Assembly: GCA_002494015.1 (NCBI GenBank)
Contig: DLAR01000105.1
Location: 1 to 20,324 of the forward strand
Direction: 5' to 3'
DNA length: 20,324 bases
Source of the DNA: Porphyromonadaceae bacterium UBA7042
Lineage (GTDB): Bacteria; Bacteroidota; Bacteroidia; Bacteroidales; Muribaculaceae
Part shown: in pieces, positions 13,454 to 20,324 of the stretch
Layout of the letters: each line of letters opens with the position of its first letter
Numbering within the stretch: position 1 is the first letter of the stretch
Translations under genes and position numbers: made by a program
The notes under the pieces: generated by a model
The model's input: only the letters and a program-made list of their open reading frames with translations
Database searches by the model: none
What the model was told of the DNA's origin: nothing

Positions 13454-15681
13454 ACGCCGTATTTTAATTTTAATGACACGTTCCCGACTGGGGAGTTAAG
13501 GTCGTAATCGGATGGATTGTCTGCATCATTGAATATTACCGGGCAAATGCTGTACACCGCCGAGCAATGGTAAGTCTTATATTTGCGTTGCCCCTCCCAC
13601 ATGATGTCTTTGTTAGCCGGATCCGTTTCCCATGTTGGCAACAGCAAAGAGACAGATAATTTAACCGCCCTGAATGGCTCCCACTCAGGGCCTGCTACCT
13701 GTGTCATTAATTCGGGGTGCTGTCGGTACCATTCTGAAAGCGCGACACCGGTACCTCCAGCCGCTGCTGTAACTGAGTCTATGTCTGATGATTCGAGTTC
13801 CCATTTGAGATGATAAGAGACCGGATCAAAGGCTGCTAAGACTGGAATATTCCGTTCAGAATCGATGTCATAGTTACCCTGAGTAGAAATCGTGCGCAAT
13901 TTTATCTCTGCCGACACGGTTTTATCAGACGGCAGCGTGTAGGAGAACGTGTCGACGAGGCAGCGGATGTTCCCCACTGTCACAGGCGATAGGGCATTCA
14001 GTGTGTCAAGTACCTTTTTGTCGACATGCATCGATGTCTCAATTTCGCGGTTGCCGTGGCGGAGTATTTCGTCATACTCTTTCCAGAACCGCGCAAAAAG
14101 TCCGTTGCCAAACTGAAATAAAAGCGACAGCGTGTGGGATGTTCCGTCTGGGAAAGTGATGTTTTTGTTCTGGTATGTCAATGGAGAAAACCTCCCTATC
14201 GTACCAGACCGGCATTCGCTTGACTGCGTGAATGCGAACATAAAGGCGAGAGGGGTTTCCACCGTGTCGTTGTCCTCACGGTCACCGCAGTCATTGCCCC
14301 TTATGTAAGTATGGCAGTGCCGAGATCCAACAAGGAATAGCGGCATAATCTCGTTTACCCCGAGAATCGGGGATTTGACCCTGCCAACCGAAACCCATTC
14401 GTCATCGCTTGAGAGTTCTACGACATCGATGCCCGGGGTTGCCGGATCCCAATCGAAAAAACTCGAACCGGAAGTTATGACCTTGCCATTGGTCCTGTCG
14501 AGTTTTGACCATGTGCATGTAGGGACTTCAAATGCAATTATTCCCGAGGAGGGTTTCATGTCTTTTCGTGCCGCCGTCATGTTGCGCGAGGTATAATAAT
14601 CAGGATCCGGGTAATCAGGATCCGGATAATCTGGATTTTCGTTATAGTCGGGCCAGTCATATTCAAAGTCATCACGATCTTCATTCCAATTCCATCCGGC
14701 GACATCACTGCCGAATCTAATGCCCTCCATGTCATGTCCGTCAATAAAATCCTCGAAACGGCTGCAGACGGGTTTTGCCCCGTCAATGGAAGTCTGAGCC
14801 GTTAGTTTGACATACTGCGGGTTGAGATAGTTTATTTTGGCCGGGGAGGACAGAAAACCGGAAAGGTCGGCTGCTGTATTTTGGGTCACTATGTCACGGA
14901 CAAAGGCAAGCGACGCTGTACGGGTATTGGAATCAAGCCTGTAAACGAGTCCGAACCTTACATACAGGGCGTTAAGGAATGATTCCACGGTGACTGTCGG
15001 CAGAAGGTCGCGGTAGTGGAGCCATCCGGTACAGCAGGCGTCGGCCACGTTGTTCAGAACCACGAGGCGGCTGAGATCGGCATCAAGATCAAACGGGTTG
15101 CTCTCAATTCGGTACCCGATGTCGTCAAAAATCAGCTCTATCACTCTCCATACTCGCACAAACGGGGTTATGCCGTAATCGCTGGGCACCCTGACATCGG
15201 TGACATTTCCGTCAATGGTCCGTTTTGCCGATCTGTAGACGGCGAGTCCGTCTTTCCCCGGACGGTTTAGAATCTCATAGCAGTCGGGGTTGTCAGTTTT
15301 TCCGACCAATATTGGAAATACCGCGAGGTCATCAATCGCCGAGTTGGAACTTTTGTAAAGATGTTCGACATGTTCACGCAGTTCCCCTTGCTCAAATTTC
15401 AGAACCGGGAGATTCTCAAGGTCGGGAAGCCTCTTGCTGCGCCAGTTCTCATATTCGGTCGAATTGTCGAAACCGATGTTTATCTCGATTCCGTCATCAG
15501 GCGAGGCCGAAATAACATTTATTACGCCGGTTCTGCACAACGACCCGTCGGTCAGGATACATCTCTCCCTGTTGACACGTTCACCGGCATCAAGGCGGAC
15601 GGGATGAAAGAAGATCTTGTTGTTACGCGGAGAGACCGGGACAGTGGCTGGCACTGACTGGCTTCCGACATCGTTAAACAC
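13423..15681 (-). CDS. Large phage tail (baseplate/tail-tip) protein, 752 aa as the uninterrupted frame
   Basis: The first gene after the tape measure, where siphoviruses encode distal-tail or tail-tip proteins. The uninterrupted frame begins at GTG (15681, V in SPVFNDVGSQ), but coding clearly extends upstream: LPRGFSIDIEETSPVFNDVG is continuous across this point and reaches an ATG at 15759, interrupted by one TAG (15733-15735). The body is beta-rich and contains ALYVRFGLVYRLD and an acidic repeat PDYPDPDYPDPDYY (about residue 355). A short cysteine/histidine segment, RHCHTYIRGNDCGDRED, follows at about 450. No enzyme domain is recognised. If translation starts at GTG the product lacks about 26 N-terminal residues. 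Whether the protein is made, truncated or lost is unresolved. Confidence 0.75.
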   Translation of the reverse strand: MFNDVGSQSVPATVPVSPRNNKIFFHPVRLDAGERVNRERCILTDGSLCRTGVINVISASPDDGIEINIGFDNSTEYENWRSKRLPDLENLPVLKFEQGELREHVEHLYKSSNSAIDDLAVFPILVGKTDNPDCYEILNRPGKDGLAVYRSAKRTIDGNVTDVRVPSDYGITPFVRVWRVIELIFDDIGYRIESNPFDLDADLSRLVVLNNVADACCTGWLHYRDLLPTVTVESFLNALYVRFGLVYRLDSNTRTASLAFVRDIVTQNTAADLSGFLSSPAKINYLNPQYVKLTAQTSIDGAKPVCSRFEDFIDGHDMEGIRFGSDVAGWNWNEDRDDFEYDWPDYNENPDYPDPDYPDPDYYTSRNMTAARKDMKPSSGIIAFEVPTCTWSKLDRTNGKVITSGSSFFDWDPATPGIDVVELSSDDEWVSVGRVKSPILGVNEIMPLFLVGSRHCHTYIRGNDCGDREDNDTVETPLAFMFAFTQSSECRSGTIGRFSPLTYQNKNITFPDGTSHTLSLLFQFGNGLFARFWKEYDEILRHGNREIETSMHVDKKVLDTLNALSPVTVGNIRCLVDTFSYTLPSDKTVSAEIKLRTISTQGNYDIDSERNIPVLAAFDPVSYHLKWELESSDIDSVTAAAGGTGVALSEWYRQHPELMTQVAGPEWEPFRAVKLSVSLLLPTWETDPANKDIMWEGQRKYKTYHCSAVYSICPVIFNDADNPSDYDLNSPVGNVSLKLKYGVCLVAKMERD
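14597..14637. repeat. 15-bp tandem repeat inside the 752-aa tail gene
   Basis: Units of 15 bp beginning TAATCAGGATCCGG lie at 14597-14611 and 14612-14626, followed by a partial third unit to 14637. They encode the repeated pentapeptide PDYPD/PDPDY on the minus strand. Since the unit is a multiple of three, copy number can change without a frameshift. Confidence 0.9.
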
Positions 15682-15759
15682 GGGCGATGTCTCCTCAATG
15701 TCTATTGAAAAACCGCGAGGCAGATCTAGAATCTACCCGTTAATTGAAATTTCTATCAT
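15682..15759 (-). other. N-terminal coding extension of the 752-aa tail gene with an in-frame TAG
   Basis: From an ATG at 15759, 6 nt after the tape measure stop, the frame reads MIEISING, then TAG at 15733-15735, then ILDLPRGFSIDIEETSP, and joins the 752-aa frame without a shift. ING-x-ILDLPRGFSIDIEE reads as one strand-turn-strand N-terminus, which supports the TAG standing in place of a sense codon (CAG to TAG or AAG to TAG is one change). Apart from this codon the upstream segment is open. Alternatives are reinitiation at CTG (15723) or GTG (15681), a nonsense mutation, a sequencing error, or amber suppression. Confidence 0.75.
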
Positions 15760-15765
15760 GACAAA

Positions 15766-18700
15766 TCATTTTAATCCGTGGTTGCGTGTGAACGGTGCGC
15801 GGGCGCGGTCGAGGGTGTCTTTAGCGTTTTCAAAATCCTGAAAAACCACATACGCTCGGATATGTCTGACCGCCTCGCGCAATTCCTTGGCGGCAGCTGT
15901 CAGGTCGGAGGTATCGACAGCGGGCGCGGCTGAAGTATAACCGCCGTCGGCATATCCGGCGGAAGGAGTTCCGGCCGGCACACCGGAACCGAGAATCTTG
16001 TTTCGACGAATTGCCTCGATTGTTCCCACGGCGTCGACCACCCGGGGGTTGTCCATAATAGGCTTCGGCACTACATACTCGCCACGATGAACGACACCCG
16101 CGACCTCGTAGCGGTCGCCGTCGCCTGTATATCCGCCGTCGGCATAACCCGACAGGACACGCTCCGCCTTGGCCGGAGTCTGTGTCGTGGTGTCGGCGGT
16201 ATTGCCCGGCTGCATATTCTTGATTTTATCGCGTTCGGCCTTTGCAGTCGCCATTTGCGCGACACCGGTAGCAGTCATCAAGGCGGCCGCCGCAATGCCC
16301 CACGGAGTATAACCGAACTGCGCAAAAGTCTTGATTACTCCGACAGCTGTATCAGCGATAATCTGAGAAACCTTTATCGCAAAGTCTACATCGGCATATT
16401 TCTTTTGAATTTCGAGTTTTTTGTTTTCCTTTTCTTCTTCGAGTGCTGCGGTGTCCTCTCCGTTATTTTTCGCCTGTTGTATCAGAACATCGTATTTCGC
16501 ATCACTCTTGGCGATTTCGGCATCCTGTATGGCGGTGAACATCGAGCCGGAGAGATTCGCGTAATAATCGAAATATTGTTTTGCGTTATCTACTCCGAGT
16601 TGCAATTTTTTGCGCTGATAGTCTTTTTCTTTTATCAGCCCTTGACGGTGGTAGTTTTCGAGCTGCTCGAGTTCTCGCTGGTATTCTTGCCCCCACGAAA
16701 GCCCGGTCAACTCCTGAAGCTGCCACTGCTGTTCAAGTGCCTGATAACGGAGGGCGGCGATACGGCGTTGTTTTTCTTCTTCGAGTGCCACGATTTCGTC
16801 CGCGCTCACTCCCTTGGCGTTCTTCAGATCCTCGTAATACAAACTTAGCCCCTGAATCTGCCGGGTAAATCCGTTTGCTATGCCGTCCGCGCTTGTTGTG
16901 TCGGTCATTGCCTCGCGTAGAGCTTCGGCGAATTTACCGGTATCAGTGAGGACTTTACTTTGTACCTGCTGAATTTCCTTTCCCAACTGCTGGAAAAGTT
17001 TCGTTTTCTCGTCCGTGGTGTAGTAATCGGCAGCGGCTACTTCGTCGTAATAACGGCGGAGTCCCTTCAGCTGCTCCTCGTGGTTCTGGCGTTCCAGTTC
17101 CAAAAGATAGATACCTGAAGCCTCTTGTAAATCGCTGTCAGCGATAACAGAGGCGCGTATTAAATCGGATTGATGTCGGTAAAACGCTTCATTCGCTGCC
17201 GTTCTCTGTTTGTGGTTCTCGCTGTCCTGTTGAACCATGGCCTTGTTTATAGCCTGTTGAGCGGTTACAGTCTGTTGAGCCAGTTTGTTCTGCTCTGCGT
17301 TTATCGCGTCGAGTGTTTTCGTGTGGCTCTGCTTGGTGTTGGCCTTCAGGGTATCGAGCGCGGCGTTGAGTTCCATGCAATAACGGATTAACTCTTTATT
17401 CTTGGCGATAGTCTTTTCCGTCGCGGTCATGTCGGTTTTATTGATTTCCAACAGTCGGCGCTGGTGCGCGTCGTCAACCGGGGCGGTCGCCTCGGTTATA
17501 GAATCTTCGCCGTATGTTCCCGGTTCTCTTTTATGCTTTGACTTGCCGAGAAGTTCCTTTTTTTCTTCCTGAAGGAGTTTGATACGTTTCTGAATCCGGT
17601 CGAGTTCTTCATCGCTCTGGGGATCGATTTTGCGAAGGCGTTTCAGTTCGGCGTTAATCTCCTTCAGGCGTGAAACGGTTTCGGTCGCCTTCGTGTTGGT
17701 CTTATCCAATACCGTATCTACCGTTTCGCCGGTAGAGGTTGACGGAGGAACGATAACGCCGTCAGAAATGGCTTTATTCATTCGCTCCTTGAACGCCTGT
17801 AAATCTTTGTCTGCCTGATTCCATATTTCCTTAGCTTGATTAAGCTCCTTTTTAGCCTTATCCTTATCGCTTGATTGCCATACGAAATTCTTTTTATCGG
17901 AAGCGTTTTCAGCTGCCAGAACGGCCTCGTCGTATGCGTCGCGAGCTGCTTCAGCTGCGGCGGAAAGTTCCTGAAGCTTGTCATAATTAGCCTTATACCT
18001 CATTTCTTTTTCTAAAGAATCGAGGTATAAGTCAAGTTTTTCTTTGGCTGCGACATATTTACTGGTGGTTTCGTCGATTTTCGCGTTATATCCCGGAATA
18101 ATCTTATTCAGTTCGGCGACCGCCTTTTGTCGACGTTTCAACGACAAATTTTCATTTTCGGCGACCATTATCAGGGCTTCGATTTTGCCCTTCTGTTCCC
18201 CGTACTGTTTTGAGGCTTCGCGATTTGCCTCCGACCATGCGTCGGTCTTTTCTGTGGATTCGTCAATAACGGAATTATATCCAATAATAGCGGCTACAAC
18301 AGTAGCAACCAATCCTATGACCAATAGAATAGGGTTAGCCATCATCGCTGCGTTCCATGCCCTTTGAGCCACAGCCGCAACGCCTGAGGCAGCCGCGTCT
18401 TTGTATAGTGCGACCGCTTTGGCCGCCAGAGCCTTGATTGCGTTGGCGATATTGGCGATAAATGTTTTAGTTGCATTTGAGGCGGCAAGCTGTGCGACCT
18501 TATATGCGATCAAGGCTGTTACAAGTCCATTTATAGCAGCGCGGCCGATTGCTGTCTGTGTAAACAGTTTCGTAAACCAGCCGACGAGAGTACCGACGGC
18601 GGACACAAGCAGCCCGAACACTCCGGCGGCAAAAGCGACTATTTGCCCCAAAGGTGAAAAAGCGTCGATAATAGAACCTATCCAGTTGACGACCTCTGTA

Positions 18701-20106
18701 GCCCATTCGTAGAATAATTTAAGAGCCTCCCTGAAGTCGAAAAATTTCAACACCAGACCTTCGACCGCTGACTCGAATCCCGCCCATGAGCCGGCGGCGT
18801 TGTCGCCCATTGTCTGCGACATCTTGTTAAAATCCCCCGTACAATCGGTAATGGAATCACGGAGGGCGAGAATGTTATCCGCTCCGTTCAGGAAGGTAGT
18901 AAAGGCTGCGACGCTTCGTTTATCGGTAAGTTCGAGAGCCTTCGCGAGGTTCACACCTTCGGCGTTAAGTTTGCGCAAACCGTTAACCAGTCCGTCAAGA
19001 TTTGTAACCGGGCCCCCGAGAGCTTGAGCGAGGTCGCCGTTCGCGTCGGCGAGGTTAAGAAGTATATTTCGGGTCGCGGTGGCTGCGCTCGATGCGTCAA
19101 AACCGGCGTTTGCGAGTTGTCCGAGGAGTGCGGTCGTTTCTTCGACCGAGAACCCGAAGGAGTTCGCAACGGGGCCAACGGTTGAGAGGGAAGCCTGTAA
19201 CTTGTTAAAGTCAAGTGCGCTTTTTGTGGTGGCGACGGCAAAAGTAGCCATAACACTTTCAGCGTCGCCCGCGTCCTTGTTGAACATACGCATGGCGGCG
19301 CCGGCAAAGGCGGCCGCGCTTGAAAGGTCGGTATCTACGGCCTTCGCGAATTTCAGGGTGGCGGGTGTCAGTTTCTCGATAACATCTTGCGAGAATCCGA
19401 GTTTTGCAAGTTCGGTCTGAAGCCCTGTAACCTGTGAGGCTGTGGCGGTTGTCGTACGCCCTAAAAACTTGGCTTGCTCCGTCAGACGTGAAACCCCTTC
19501 GATAGTCGTACCCAAAACGGCGGCTAACTTTGAATTTGAACGCTCGAAGTCCTGAATGGTAGTTATCAGATTCTTAAATGAGCCTACAACGTAGGTAGTT
19601 ATAGCTGTACCGACAGCAAGTAATGCGCCCTGCATCACTTGTGTGATACTTGGCAGACTTTTAAATTTTTCCCATAATGATTTTGTTGGAGCTTCCGCCT
19701 GTCTGAGGGCTTCCTGATATCGTCTTACTTCAGCTTCAGTCTTTTTCCATTCTTCAGGGTGGAGTGCCTTCGATGTGTTTGCAAGTTGTCGGGTCAGGTT
19801 CCGCAGTTCCTTTTTAAGGTCAGCCGCCGACATTCTCGAAATATCGATTTTCTCACGCTCGTCGGCGATGGCCTTTTTTCTTGCGTCAATCTCTTTGGTG
19901 TTTGCGCGTATTGTCTCGTTCAGCCTCTTGATTTCGGCCGAGTAGTCGCCTTCGGTAGCTGCGAGCCGGGAAATCTCTTTGCGGTGTTCGGCGTTCTGCT
20001 TCCGGATATTTTCTATCTCGTTAGTCAGACGGTGGATTTCCTCTTGAGCTTTCTGCGCCCTTAAATCGAGTTCGACCGAGACTTTATCGTTTCTTAATTT
20101 AGACAT
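15766..20106 (-). CDS. Phage tail tape measure protein (1446 aa)
   Basis: The tape measure sets tail length and is threaded into the host on injection. Residues 1-135 form a long charged coiled coil. About 175-450 matches the TP901-type tape measure core, with FERSNSKLAAVLGTT, TELAKLGFSQDVIEKL, AGAAMRMFNKDAGD and TALLGQLANAGFDASSAATA. Hydrophobic segments lie at about 487-515 and 592-610, as expected for a protein that crosses the inner membrane. Then follow long helical, charged regions. The C-terminus contains GYADGGYTGDGDRYEVAGVV and HRGEYVVP (about 1320-1347), a family-typical end, and a second GYADGGYT at about 1384. At about 0.15 nm per residue, the length predicts a tail near 215 nm, so a long-tailed siphovirus. 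The start is ATG, preceded by a 12-bp inverted repeat. Usual tail chaperone genes upstream are not in view. Confidence 0.96.
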   Translation of the reverse strand: MSKLRNDKVSVELDLRAQKAQEEIHRLTNEIENIRKQNAEHRKEISRLAATEGDYSAEIKRLNETIRANTKEIDARKKAIADEREKIDISRMSAADLKKELRNLTRQLANTSKALHPEEWKKTEAEVRRYQEALRQAEAPTKSLWEKFKSLPSITQVMQGALLAVGTAITTYVVGSFKNLITTIQDFERSNSKLAAVLGTTIEGVSRLTEQAKFLGRTTTATASQVTGLQTELAKLGFSQDVIEKLTPATLKFAKAVDTDLSSAAAFAGAAMRMFNKDAGDAESVMATFAVATTKSALDFNKLQASLSTVGPVANSFGFSVEETTALLGQLANAGFDASSAATATRNILLNLADANGDLAQALGGPVTNLDGLVNGLRKLNAEGVNLAKALELTDKRSVAAFTTFLNGADNILALRDSITDCTGDFNKMSQTMGDNAAGSWAGFESAVEGLVLKFFDFREALKLFYEWATEVVNWIGSIIDAFSPLGQIVAFAAGVFGLLVSAVGTLVGWFTKLFTQTAIGRAAINGLVTALIAYKVAQLAASNATKTFIANIANAIKALAAKAVALYKDAAASGVAAVAQRAWNAAMMANPILLVIGLVATVVAAIIGYNSVIDESTEKTDAWSEANREASKQYGEQKGKIEALIMVAENENLSLKRRQKAVAELNKIIPGYNAKIDETTSKYVAAKEKLDLYLDSLEKEMRYKANYDKLQELSAAAEAARDAYDEAVLAAENASDKKNFVWQSSDKDKAKKELNQAKEIWNQADKDLQAFKERMNKAISDGVIVPPSTSTGETVDTVLDKTNTKATETVSRLKEINAELKRLRKIDPQSDEELDRIQKRIKLLQEEKKELLGKSKHKREPGTYGEDSITEATAPVDDAHQRRLLEINKTDMTATEKTIAKNKELIRYCMELNAALDTLKANTKQSHTKTLDAINAEQNKLAQQTVTAQQAINKAMVQQDSENHKQRTAANEAFYRHQSDLIRASVIADSDLQEASGIYLLELERQNHEEQLKGLRRYYDEVAAADYYTTDEKTKLFQQLGKEIQQVQSKVLTDTGKFAEALREAMTDTTSADGIANGFTRQIQGLSLYYEDLKNAKGVSADEIVALEEEKQRRIAALRYQALEQQWQLQELTGLSWGQEYQRELEQLENYHRQGLIKEKDYQRKKLQLGVDNAKQYFDYYANLSGSMFTAIQDAEIAKSDAKYDVLIQQAKNNGEDTAALEEEKENKKLEIQKKYADVDFAIKVSQIIADTAVGVIKTFAQFGYTPWGIAAAALMTATGVAQMATAKAERDKIKNMQPGNTADTTTQTPAKAERVLSGYADGGYTGDGDRYEVAGVVHRGEYVVPKPIMDNPRVVDAVGTIEAIRRNKILGSGVPAGTPSAGYADGGYTSAAPAVDTSDLTAAAKELREAVRHIRAYVVFQDFENAKDTLDRARAPFTRNHGLK

Positions 20107-20112
20107 AGTTAA

Positions 20113-20144
20113 GGGGTAACTTTGTTTTTCGGCAAAGTTACCCC
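20113..20144. promoter_or_regulatory. Perfect 12-bp inverted repeat overlapping a possible promoter before the tape measure gene
   Basis: GGGGTAACTTTG (20113-20124) and CAAAGTTACCCC (20133-20144) form a perfect dyad with an 8-nt spacer, ending 6 nt before the tape measure ATG. Each arm carries TAACTTTG, a match to the Bacteroidetes -7 consensus TAnnTTTG. On the minus strand TTCG (one mismatch to TTTG) lies 19 nt further upstream. This may be a promoter with an operator, an RNA hairpin masking the translation start, or a terminator for the upstream gene; there is no U-tract after it on the minus strand. Confidence 0.5.
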
Positions 20145-20168
20145 CTTTGAATCAGTAAGCGAAGGACA

Positions 20169-20219
20169 TTATTTCCCGTTTATAATGGTATTTGCAAGAC
20201 CAAAACCGATGCCCATCAT
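20169..20219 (-). pseudogene. Short reading-frame remnant (GIGFGLANTIINGK end)
   Basis: A 16-codon frame beginning ATGATG reads MMGIGFGLANTIINGK and ends in TAA, 62 bp before the tape measure ATG. Upstream in the same frame there is a TAA only three codons away. Its position right at the apparent edge of repeat-like sequence (about 20220) suggests that it is the 3' end of a longer phage gene cut by an insertion. A real tiny gene is less likely. The evidence is thin. Confidence 0.3.
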
Positions 20220-20324
20220 AGAGGTTGTTTAATAACAAATGTTAATCCAAAGTGGTAGCATCTTTCAGTTAACTCGTTATTGCACAGAGGGAGCATAGCT
20301 GGGGCTATGTGACCGAGGTGTAAT
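20220..20324. mobile_element. Possible terminal part of an insertion element, running off the window
   Basis: The sequence starting GAGGTTGTTTAATAACAAA at 20221 does not fit the neighbouring phage coding sequence. On the minus strand it contains only a 26-codon frame (20216-20296, MLPLCNNELTERCYHFG and on). At 20279-20324 it contains a hairpin with ATTGCAC/GTGTAAT outer and CATAGC/GCTATG inner stems. No transposase is present because the window ends. The look of a non-coding IS end with a subterminal palindrome is a judgement, not a match. Confidence 0.35.
20279..20324. repeat. Two-stem palindrome at the right edge
   Basis: CATAGC (20294-20299) and GCTATG (20304-20309) pair around a TGGG loop. 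ATTGCAC (20279-20285) and GTGTAAT (20318-20324) pair outside an 8/8 internal mismatch (AGAGGGAG against TGACCGAG), with one G-U pair. The outer stem ends exactly at the last base given, so it may continue beyond. Confidence 0.8.

Noticed and set aside
13160..15759. General TAG recoding of the phage
   Set aside because: Only one internal TAG is seen, and TAG serves as a terminator for the 97-aa gene, where read-through would meet another TAG after seven codons.
16087..16848. A 253-codon plus-strand frame with hydrophobic Phe/Leu runs inside the tape measure gene
   Set aside because: It is the complement of Lys/Glu-rich coiled-coil codons of the tape measure protein, giving apparent hydrophobic runs; not a membrane protein.

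Overview
The window joins a bacterial chromosome segment to the left end of a tailed prophage. The host looks like a gut Bacteroidales, possibly Muribaculaceae-like; the family is a guess. Reasons: a textbook Bacteroidetes promoter (TTTG, 19 nt, TAnnTTTG) drives the thiamine operon, start codons mostly lack a Shine-Dalgarno sequence, the G+C content is moderate to high, and the integrase and tail proteins are of the type carried by Bacteroidales temperate phages.

Region 1 (157-6330, minus strand) is a thiamin biosynthesis operon read as thiD, thiS, tenI-like, thiE, thiG, thiC, thiH. A promoter at about 6300-6330 starts the transcript almost at the first base of a TPP riboswitch (about 6206-6299), whose P1 strand has a second complementary partner just before thiD. 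ThiD supplies the phosphorylated pyrimidine (HMP-PP). ThiC makes HMP-P. ThiH and ThiG with the sulfur carrier ThiS make the thiazole, TenI probably finishes it, and ThiE joins the two halves. thiF, which would activate ThiS, is absent from the window.

Region 2 (6331-6607) is non-coding. It holds a strong hairpin and two imperfect direct repeats just upstream of an integrase gene, and should contain the left host-phage junction.

Region 3 (6608-20106) is the prophage. A tyrosine recombinase reads inward on the plus strand. All other genes read towards it on the minus strand and form the distal end of a siphovirus-type tail module: tape measure (1446 aa), a 752-aa tail protein, a 97-aa protein, a 384-aa protein, a coiled-coil fibre-like protein, two fibre proteins with nearly identical starts, and a small unknown protein. 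Capsid, packaging, lysis and repressor genes are not in the window.

Region 4 (20107-20324) has a perfect 12-bp inverted repeat just before the tape measure start, a short remnant reading frame, and sequence that resembles the end of an insertion element running off the window.

The most notable point is the 752-aa tail protein. Its frame continues upstream through a TAG codon to an ATG placed 6 nt after the tape measure stop, and the peptide on both sides of the TAG reads like one natural N-terminus. This is either a nonsense mutation, a reinitiation arrangement or amber read-through. With the possible IS end upstream of the tape measure, a decaying prophage is the simplest reading, but it is not proven.
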